Positions 32,945 to 40,616 of a stretch of 40,616 bases of DNA are shown in pieces. Numbering within the stretch: the first letter of the stretch is position 1; every line of letters starts with the position of its first letter. The position numbers and the translations under genes are program-made. The notes beneath the pieces were generated by a model, which saw nothing but the letters and a program-made list of their open reading frames with translations, made no database searches and had not been told where the DNA came from. Source of the stretch: Vitrella brassicaformis (Eukaryota > Sar > Vitrellaceae); assembly GCA_001179505.1 (NCBI GenBank), contig CDMY01000209.1, positions 126,089 through 166,704 of the forward strand, written 5' to 3'.

Positions 32945-35865
32945 ATGGGCTCCAAGATGATGACCGCTTCCGTGTTCATCTTCCCCGGGATCCTCATCTG
33001 CCTGGCGCTGCTGTCCCTCCTTGGCTGGCAAGAAGACCCTCGCTCCTTCACGATTGACCACGACAACAACGTCTTCCTGCTCGACGGGGAGCCGTTCAGA
33101 TATGCTGCGGGAGAGGTGCTGTACAGCCGCATACCGCACACCCACTGGCGGCCTCTGCTGAAGCTCATGCACGACGGGGGGCTGAACGCCGTATCGATGT
33201 ACGTTCCCTGGAGCTTCCACGAGATACGGCCGGGCGAGTACGACTTCGCCACTGGTGACCGTGACATAGTGCGGTTCATCGAGACTGCTGCCGATGAGGG
33301 GCTGTTCGTGCTGCTGCGCCCTGGCCCTTATATCTGTGCTGAATGGTGCGGTGTGCACACACACGTCCACATGCGCGTGCTTGCATGTGTCCATCCATGT
33401 GTGTCATACTTACACGTGTGCAGGGACCTGGGCGGGCTGCCCACGCGGCTGCTGGCAACGGACATGGAGATCCGCACATCGGATGAGCGGTACATGGCCG
33501 AGGTGCGCAGGTGGTTTGGCGCCCTGATGCCCCTGATGAAGCCCCTGCTGTACGCCAACGGCGGGCCGATCATCATGGTGCAGGTGGAGAACGAGTACGG
33601 GAGCTACCCTGCGTGTGACAAGGGGTACATGAGCGCCATGGAACAGATGCTCAGGTGAGGATGAAACATGTGACACACGTAAGGAAGAGGGAGAGAGACA
33701 ATGCATCTGTGTGCTCTGGGTCCGTGTCCAGGGGGTACCTTGGTGACGATGTGGTGTATTACACGACAGACGTCCCTGACGAGCGGAACCTGGAGTGTGG
33801 ATCGACCAACACCTCATTCACCACAAGTTAGCGACCTCACAGCAGACATGACTTCGTTCCAACCTCTCCCTCCCCGTTTGTTGTTCAGTTGACTTTGGTC
33901 CGTCCAGGATGGAAGATCTTGATGAGATGCATCGGCTGTGGCGGGAGTTTCAGCCCACTGGGCCTTTTGTCAACTCAGAGTTGTACTCAGGTGCGTGTGT
34001 GCTGATAGGAGGAGCCGTGATACAACAGCGCACTCTGTCTGGATGTCTGTGTGTGGCTGTCTGTGTGTACGACAGGCTGGTTCGACCACTGGGGTGAAGA
34101 GCATCACACTGTCAAATCGGAAGTGAGTCAGCGAACCCATGCACACATCGAACAAAGCATTTATTGCTCGCTCTTTCTTTCTTTGTCGACTCACAGGACC
34201 TGCTGTCCATCTTCAAGACCATATGGGGTGACGACTACGATGCGTCAGTGAGCTTTTACATGTATCACGGCGGCAGCAACTACCTCTGGAACGGCGCCAA
34301 CATCGACAACGGCACGTACAAGCCCACCACCACTTCCTACGACTATAACGCACCCATCGACCAAGCTGGTGGGCACTCGCTGACAATCGCCATTCGGTAT
34401 TGCGCGAATATCTGTATGTGTCTGCAGGTCGACCCACCGATAAGTGGTTCTTGCTGCAGGAGGTGCTGGTGCCTGAGGATCAGCGGGTGACCCCGACCTG
34501 GCCCAAGACTGCCGAGTACGGCAATGTGGAGTTCGATCAAGTGGCTTACCTCACTGACGCAATGTGAGTGACCGACACGAGCTACCTGAAGTGTCCATCC
34601 ATCCATGTATCCTTTCTCCCCCTTCAGAGCGAACTCCACTGGCATTTCGTCGATCAAGATGGCGGAGCCCCTGTCCCTGGAGTCGGCCGTCAGCGACCTG
34701 GGCATCCCCTCACCCGGCCACCCCATCACCCTCGTCGCATACACACACACTCTGGCCACCAGCACTCTCAACAGGGGCAACGGCACAGAGGGAGGCGTTG
34801 GTGTGCTGAGCCTGTGTGGCGTGCATGATCTGGCTGTCATCTACCTGGATTGGCAGCTGCAGGTACGTGTGACGGCGTGCAGTACTGTGTCTGTAGGTGA
34901 GTGTGGCGCGTTGTGGGCTGTGTGTGCAGGGCACTGTGAGTCGTGTGATGGAGATGAGCATGGGCAACTCTTCTGCAGCGGCGGAAGGCGCTGCAGCTGC
35001 TGGATGTGATGATGTTGATGCAGGGACAGACAGCGCATCCATCAGCATCACCTTCCCACCAGACCAGGTACACAACGCAGGCAGCCCACAACCGAATGGC
35101 GACATTCCCATGTGCACGGCCAGGCCGCCTCGCATCACGAGCTGCTGATCATCGTCGAGAGCCTGGGCCACATCAACTACGTCGGGTGGAAGAACCTACC
35201 GCGACATGGGCCAAACCCCATGACACTGGACAAGAAAGGTAAGACACATACAACACACCGCACTCGCCATGTCACACGCCCACTTGTTTGTTGCTGTTTC
35301 TCTCTCTTTCTCCCCCTCCCATGCAGGCCTGACATCGTCGGTGCTGCTCGACGGACATCTTCTCACTGGCTGGACCACACAACCCATCCCCCTTTCAGCT
35401 GACTTCATCTCCTCGCTCCCCTTCACACCTATCGCACACAAGCAGCAGCAGCAGCAGCAGCAGCAGAAGGAAGGCCGCCATTTCGCGCTTTTCCGGGGCA
35501 CGATCGACATGCCGGCACAGTATGCGGGTCAGGAGGAGCTGCCCGACACCTTCCTTGATGTGGGCGAGCGCAATGGCTGGCGCAAGGGCATGGCATTCGT
35601 CAACGGCTTCAACGTCGGCAGATACTGGCCTCAGGTGAGAGCCACCCAAAGCCTCGTTCGAGCGTGGAGCCTTCACCCATTGCCGTATGTGTGTTTGTCG
35701 TGTGTGCAGGTGGGTCCCCAGGAGCGTCTGTTCGTGCCGGGGAGTGTGTTGCGTGCAGGCGAGCCCAACGAGGTGGTCCTGCTCGACACCGACGGACCGC
35801 AGACGGCCGGCGGCTCCCTCAACGCCCCGCTCGTGGCAGACCCTGATCAGTCATACTTTTCCTGA
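32945..35865 (+). CDS. beta-galactosidase, glycoside hydrolase family 35
   Basis: GH35 enzymes remove terminal beta-galactose from glycans outside the cell or in vacuoles. Twelve exons: 32945-33345, 33424-33654, 33732-33826, 33889-33990, 34076-34122, 34197-34368, 34428-34563, 34628-34862, 34930-35067, 35124-35238, 35327-35634, 35710-35865. The N-terminus ([21 protein letters not shown]) is a signal peptide or anchor. The TIM barrel follows: [52 protein letters not shown]. The acid/base glutamate is in QVENEYGSY, the nucleophile glutamate in [15 protein letters not shown], and [16 protein letters not shown] matches the family's barrel end. Beta domains with [29 protein letters not shown] and [13 protein letters not shown] complete the usual layout. 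A pure (CAG)8 gives a Q8 insertion in a surface loop. Length about 710 residues, normal for the family. Confidence 0.95.
35443..35466 (+). repeat. (CAG)8 in the GH35 coding sequence
   Basis: Eight uninterrupted CAG codons encode Q8 between AHK and KEGRHF, a loop position in GH35 enzymes. Being pure, it is likely to vary in length between strains. Confidence 0.95.
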
Positions 35866-36854
35866 GCTATCCATGCGTGTGTGAGCGGTTGGTGTCCATC
35901 CATCCCCGTTTTTCGGTGGAAGAAGGATGGCTGCATGCATGTACCCATGTGTCTTCACGTTTTTGGCGTCGTCCTTCTGGATAGCCGCATGGCGCTGTGT
36001 CTGTATGAGTCTACCCGTGGTCAGTCGATTGACAGACATGCAGGGAGACAGGGAGGGAGACAGGGAGGGAGGGAGGGGGGGACAGGGCGTATATAGCACA
36101 GCCAGCTTGACGTGCCGCTGTGGCGTTGTGTTGATATGCTGTGCTATGTAGGTGGATTTGTACAAATGTGCATCCCTGTCTGTCTGTAGGTCTGTGGGTG
36201 GGTGTTCAAACGTTTTTTGGTCTTGTGGGGGAGAGAGACCTCATCTGTTGATATTGGTAACGAGCTCACTCTGAAGGTCATGCAATTGTCGGTTTGTCAA
36301 GGCCTTCGCGCCTTCATGCACTCTCCTGTCTCGCTCTCTCTCGCACCAGCCATGCACACATGCACATTCACCGACACGCACGGAATCATGGCACGTAAAT
36401 CGCATTGCTGGATGGATGGATGGGTACGTGGTGGACACGATTCGGTTCCCAAAAAAAGGAGAAGAGTACAGTCATGCACACCCATACACGCATACACGCA
36501 TCAAGTGACTACAAAAGACTTCGATTGTGGCCTGGCCTGTCCTGCCCACGACCTACCAATCGATTCACGCTACACGGCTCGGCTAGCTCAAAGTAACTAG
36601 AAAAGAGAAAGGAAGAAGAACCTGCTGTGCCGTGCTGTGTTCTGCTCTGCCCCAAAAACACCAACTTCCTTCTCCACCCCTCCACCAGCACCGAGCACCA
36701 AGAGTGGAAACGACACCACACAAAACCACTCTCTCTCACCCTCACATTCGCACCCCCTCCACAGCCCGTGCTCGACGCGTGCACCGTGCTCCCCCGTGTG
36801 TTGTGTATGCAGTATGCATGTCGGTACGTATGTGTCGGTCGGTCGGTCACTGGC
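35866..36854. other. 1 kb gap between convergent GH35 and metacaspase genes
   Basis: It contains both 3' UTRs. The sense strand of GH35 has a G-rich tract at 36042-36087 (GGGAGACAGGGAGGGAGACA repeated). No protein-like frame is seen. Confidence 0.5.
36042..36087 (+). other. G-rich tract after the GH35 stop codon
   Basis: Repeated GGGA and CAGGGAGG units lie 177 nt after the stop on the sense strand. The run of six G at 36075-36080 is at its centre. Confidence 0.5.
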
Positions 36855-38919
36855 TCACTCGGTAAGCGAGAATCGCTGCCCGAGGTCGATCTCCACGGTG
36901 CTGGACAGCTCAGGCACCTGCGAGAACCCGCGATGATTCAGCTTCTTACGCATGTTGTCCTGCGAACACACACACAATCACGCAAAGGACCATCACATCC
37001 GCATCCTGTTGGTCGCTTTCTCGTCTGTAGCGCACCAGCACTTCGATCCAGGTCTGCTCAGGTTTCTCGTGGAGGCAGCTAATCATGGCGTTGGTGCACG
37101 CCCCGCCAGCACCGCCAGGGCCGCACTCAGCTGGCAACTGCATACAACACACACGCGCTCGGATCGCATCTGTCAGTGTCCATCTTTGCTTGTGTGGATC
37201 TGTACCTGGAAGACGCCCGACACGTCGCCCACATCGGCCGAGGTCTGCTTGTCCTTGCAGCCGCTGAACATGATCACCTGCACACACGCGACACGCACAC
37301 ATGACTCCCGCATGTGGTTTCTGTGTCCTGTGTCCCTGTGCTGTGCTGCGCGCGCTGACTGGCCTACCTCTGCGAGAGAGTTCTTGGTGCCCTCTCGGTA
37401 GAACTTGGCCTCCTCAGGTTCGCCGTCGTCGCCACCGTTGGCAGCGCTGGCAGCTTCCTCCGCCTCTCGAGCCTTGAAGTCCTGCAAATCACACACAGAG
37501 ATACGTATCCGAGGCACGTGAGGTTGCTGCGTGTTAAATACCCTGTATTTCTGGTAGATCTGGAGGCCCATCGCTCCACCCTGCATCAGCAGATCTGACC
37601 AAGACACATACAGACGTAGGCAGACAGGCACGTTGACAGACGCAAAGGAGCAGCGTCGGCAATGGGTGCGTGCGTGTGTGTGTACTTTGGAAGTTCTTGG
37701 TGTCCCATTTGGTGTTGAGTATCATCTGGGGGATCCCCTCCCACCAGTTCTTGCAGTTCTCCTCAGTCGCCTGCATGGGTGCCAACACGCCATCCATCCA
37801 TCAATCCATCCATCCATCCCACCGCACGGACGAAGCGTGGATATGTGCGTCTTCTTGCCTTGAAGAGGTATGGGAGGTCGCATGCGGTCCCGCTGTGGCA
37901 GCAGTCTAGGATGATGGTGAGGCGGCAGCCCTTGGGCAAGGGCTTCACCAGGTACTCGTACACCTTGTCGTCAACTATCATGCCATGCTGCCAAGCGCCA
38001 GGCAGCAAAAGAGAGACAGACGAATTCATGTGCACACTATCTGTGTGGCTGTGAGTGTGGTCTCGCGCGCCCACTGTACCTCTTTGAAGTCCACAGGAAT
38101 GAGGGTCTCGTCGTAGCCATCCTTCTCGTCGCCATCCTGATACGAACGACACACGCGGATGCCCAGAGGCCGTGCATGTGTGTGGTGTGGTTACGGTGTC
38201 CCTCTGCTGGCCTCCGTGGCCCGAGTAGCTGAAGAACAAACAGTCGCCTGCACGCACACACACGACCATCAGTGACATATCTGTGTGTCTGCATGTGCTC
38301 TCACCGTCCGCAGCGCCAGCCACAAGCCACTGGAAAGCTGCACGAAGGAAAAACACCACACACTGTTGTCTGTCTGTCTGTCTGTCTGCTTATGTGTGTC
38401 AGAACCGACCTTTGAGTATGTTGTGGTGTGTGGGTTTGTTGGCGCCCTCCTGGTCGTCCGTCAGCACCAGCTGATGGTCATCATCTTGGGGGAAGCCATA
38501 CTCGTCCAGCCAGTTCTTGACGGTGTGCACGTCATTGATGCAGCCATTCAGCTCGCCTTTCTGCACCACAACGCCAGCAGACACATCAACTGCACTGCAT
38601 TTCACAGAGGAGTATGTGGCTCCCCTGCCTGTCCGAAGTAGTTGATGCCGATGAGAAGGGACTTCTTCTTGCCGTTGAGGGGCTTGGGCTGGTAGGTGCG
38701 CTTGGGCGGCGGCTCGTCGCGCTCCGCCATCTCATTGAAGATGGAACCCGCCACGCGCCCTGCCAGCTGACCTGCACACACACACACGCACACTCGCTCC
38801 TGTCGTGTTTCTTCTGCTCTTCTTCTCGCTCTCGCCACGTGCATCTATCAGCTGGTGCATCTACCTGCTTCAGGCCCCGCGATTTCGGTGGCGAGCTGCT
38901 TGAACACTGCACCAAACAT
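36855..38919 (-). CDS. type I-like metacaspase (peptidase C14 fold)
   Basis: Metacaspases are cysteine proteases cutting after Arg or Lys, linked to stress and programmed death. Exons: 38865-38919, 38629-38771, 38410-38560, 38305-38337, 38195-38247, 38080-38136, 37859-37987, 37686-37770, 37542-37594, 37368-37481, 37206-37277, about 36995-37137, then a last exon to the TGA at 36855-36857. The start (MFGAVFKQLATEIAG) gives a short amphipathic head, not a zinc-finger prodomain. The p20 part reads KKKSLLIGINYFGQ, GELNGCINDVHTVKNWL, the catalytic His in FFSYSGHGGQ, then DGYDETLIPVDF, and the catalytic Cys in LTIILDCCHSGTA. The p10 part has VIMFSGCKDKQTSADV and LNHRGFSQVPELSS. Two introns begin GC instead of GT (38628, 37858). 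Between p20 and p10 an acidic insert (AREAEEAASAANGGDDGEPEE) lengthens the linker. About 390 residues. Confidence 0.93.
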
Positions 38920-39222
38920 CCTTGTTGACCGTGTAGATCAACGCTCAGGGGAGGACCAGGTCTGAGCCACCTCGCAGAGACCTACAAAACTTTGGCACAC
39001 CTTCGTTTCTCCTCAGCAGCGGTTTCACGGAGCACCCTAGCGGCCAAATTTGTAGTGCGAGCTCTGCCGGAGCACAGCGGAGAGGCAAGCATCAGTAGGG
39101 GACCACTGGTGAGCACACAATCACAGATCTTCCGAAAAAACGATTGCAAAAGATGATGATGATGATGATGAACCTGACTTCCCTGTGTGTGAGTTGTGTG
39201 TGCTGTTTGTTGTCTGCAGAGG
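38920..39222. promoter_or_regulatory. divergent promoter between the metacaspase and the orphan gene
   Basis: Start codons at 38919 (minus) and 39223 (plus) leave 303 bp. A (GAT)6 run lies at 39152-39170, and a splice acceptor-like TGTCTGCAG at 39211-39219 just before the plus-strand ATG suggests a 5' UTR intron. No promoter motif can be named. Confidence 0.45.
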
Positions 39223-39964
39223 ATGGCGTCAGGTGGCCGCAGGCTGGTCGGCCTCACTGTGTGGGGCGACGGGAAGGTCTACGAGTCCCTTGACAGGCCG
39301 GGGGAGCTGTCCTTCGACGTCATCGGCGGGGGCCCCGACGGCCGGCCGATGGAGGTGCTGCTGGGCGACGATGACAAAGGGGTCCGCTTCTTCGACCTGA
39401 GCACCGACCCTCCTAAGCTTCTGCCCATCGGAGAGAGGCCACGAGACCGGTGAGAAGCAAACTCTGTCAACTCACACCTTCGCTGTGGATGGCCTGTGTG
39501 TGTGTTTGTCAGGGTCGGCAATGAGCTGGTCGTCGGCAAGACGCGCCTGGCGGGTCAGTTCTACACCAAGGAGGGCGGGTGCACCATCGTCCAGGTACGC
39601 AGCAGGATGACAGCCGACATGACTGACTGACATGCCCTGCACTCGGACGGGTCTCATTTCCCTGGCTCAGATGTCGAAGGAGGAGTTCATGGACGACCGC
39701 CGGTGGCGCCAGTCCTTCACGGACGAGCAGTGGGAGAGGTTCTGTGCAGCGGTGAGCAGTCGTACGGTCTCACTGAGCTTTGCCGTATGCACACCTTCTC
39801 TCTCCCTCCCTCCCTCGTGTGTGTGTGTGTGTGTGCGTGTGACACAGAAGGAGGAGAAGAGAGAGAACTTGAAGAAATCCCAGAAGGTCGATCAGGAGTT
39901 TGCCGAGCTGATTGCCAAAAAGATCGCCGAGGCCAAGAGTCGCAACCCCGCCAGCAGCCCTTAG
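39223..39964 (+). CDS. small uncharacterised protein, four exons
   Basis: Exons 39223-39449, 39513-39594, 39671-39751 and 39848-39964 join in phase to about 168 residues. It starts MASGGRRLVGLTVWGDGKVY. The first two exons look like a small beta-rich fold (SFDVIGGGPDGRPMEVLLG, GNELVVGKTRLAGQFYTKEG). The third and fourth are helical (MSKEEFMDDRRWRQSFTDEQ, KEEKRENLKKSQKVDQEFAEL) and end in a Lys/Glu coiled stretch with ...NPASSP. There is no signal peptide or membrane span. I recognise no family. The clean phases and biased codon content suggest a real gene. Confidence 0.7.
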
Positions 39965-40141
39965 TATTGGGGGCTTTGTGCAGTCAGCGGGTCAGCGGCA
40001 GACACACGTGGCGACTTCGATTCATCATCAATGTGTGGTTTGTACGATCGATGAGACCCCGCGACCACACACGGTGCCTCTCCCTCCCCTCGATAGGTCA
40101 AGGTAGATAGCAGCCAGATGCGTGCAGGCATCTGCGTGATT

Positions 40142-40165
40142 GAGGGAGGGAGGGAGGGGGGCGGG
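40142..40165 (+). other. G-rich tract after the orphan gene's stop codon
   Basis: GAGGGAGGGAGGGAGGGGGG then CGGG lies 178 nt after the stop at 39964 on the sense strand, with at least four G-runs. Confidence 0.5.
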
Positions 40166-40323
40166 TGGATGTGTAGATATGTGGACGGCTGTGTGCATGC
40201 GGATGCGCGTGTGAGTGTGTGTTGTTCATCGATGTCTGGTTGGCTGACTAACCGACTCACTTACTGACTGACTGTGGTTGCCCTGCAGCGTTCCGTTCGT
40301 CAACCATGTGTGCTGCATGTCAG

Positions 40324-40341
40324 TGACGTGAAGCCACGTCA
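40324..40341. promoter_or_regulatory. TGACGTG-AAGC-CACGTCA palindrome
   Basis: Perfect 7-bp arms carry the TGACGTG/CACGTCA core recognised by bZIP (CRE/G-box type) factors in other eukaryotes. It may belong to the promoter of a gene beyond the window. No expression evidence can be seen here. Confidence 0.35.
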
Positions 40342-40616
40342 GTGAAGCCGACGGCCGTGGCCCTCGCCATCTTGTGCCGCTTGCATGCGCATCTCACTGC
40401 GAATACAGCTGCAGCTTGGTTGGTTGGAGGATCTTGGCGTGGTCATCGGGATGCACGTCGAGCAGATCTCCAATGGAGATTTCCATCCACAGCCTTGCCT
40501 CAAGGTGAATGTGCCAACGCGCTGTGTCCCAATTGTGCGAAAAGGCCGGTGAGGACCTTTCCTGTAGTCAGCTGAATAGAGGATCTGCTGGGCGGTAAGT
40601 CCCAGAGTAAGAGTGC

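Larger units (their letters stand above)
39965..40616. other. 3' flank of the orphan gene, no further gene seen
   Basis: It holds the G-rich tract at 40142-40165 and a palindrome at 40324-40341. A frame open at 40342-40575 has no ATG and no clear protein content, but an exon of the next gene cannot be excluded at the window edge. Confidence 0.4.

Noticed and set aside
40342-40575. 77-codon frame at the right edge
   Set aside because: It has no ATG, no domain and no splice-phase support. It is left as unassigned flank.
1-40616. CRISPR array, rRNA or tRNA genes, bacterial operons, insertion sequences
   Set aside because: Repeats present are microsatellites or large duplications. No spaced repeats, rRNA-like or cloverleaf sequence or transposase motif was seen, and the gene structure is eukaryotic.

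Overview
The window is nuclear DNA from an intron-rich protist. Almost every gene is cut into many exons by short introns (about 40-250 nt) with GT/GC...AG ends. The introns are rich in TG and TGCC/TGTC tracts on the sense strand. The mix of a TRP-type channel, a clostripain-family peptidase, an exostosin-like GT64 enzyme, a type I metacaspase and a plant/algal-type GH35 beta-galactosidase suggests an alveolate alga, most like a chromerid such as Vitrella. That assignment is inference, not proof. All exon models were read by eye from open frames and splice motifs.

Layout, left to right: a small His-phosphotransfer-like protein without the phospho-histidine (479-1343, +); ankyrin/TRP-like channel copy A (1614-5682, -); a degraded gene fragment (about 5785-6194, -); a GT64 glycosyltransferase (7535-8908, -); a very large secreted protein with two tandem clostripain (C11) modules (9283-16802, -); an eight-repeat Pumilio/PUF protein (17158-21509, +); a 2.5 kb low-complexity gap; a disordered protein with a SUMO-interaction-like motif (24029-25072, +); an unrecognised leucine-rich multi-exon protein (25636-28203, -), head to head with ankyrin/TRP-like channel copy B (28294-32458, +); a GH35 beta-galactosidase (32945-35865, +); a metacaspase (36855-38919, -); and a small conserved-looking orphan (39223-39964, +).

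Two large duplications shape the window. A block of about 4.2 kb carrying the TRP gene occurs twice in opposite orientation (about 1.53-5.76 kb and 28.21-32.54 kb). A unit of about 3.5 kb occurs twice head to tail inside the C11 gene, so one transcript would encode two protease modules. Both duplications are young enough that introns still align, and both show early decay: a one-base shift in TRP copy A, a one-base deletion in the first C11 module and an in-frame stop in the second.

The genes do not form a pathway. Shared points are the splice signals (including GC-AG introns), G-rich tracts on the sense strand soon after several stop codons, and close head-to-head spacing of some pairs (90 bp at 28.2 kb, about 300 bp at 38.9 and 16.8 kb).
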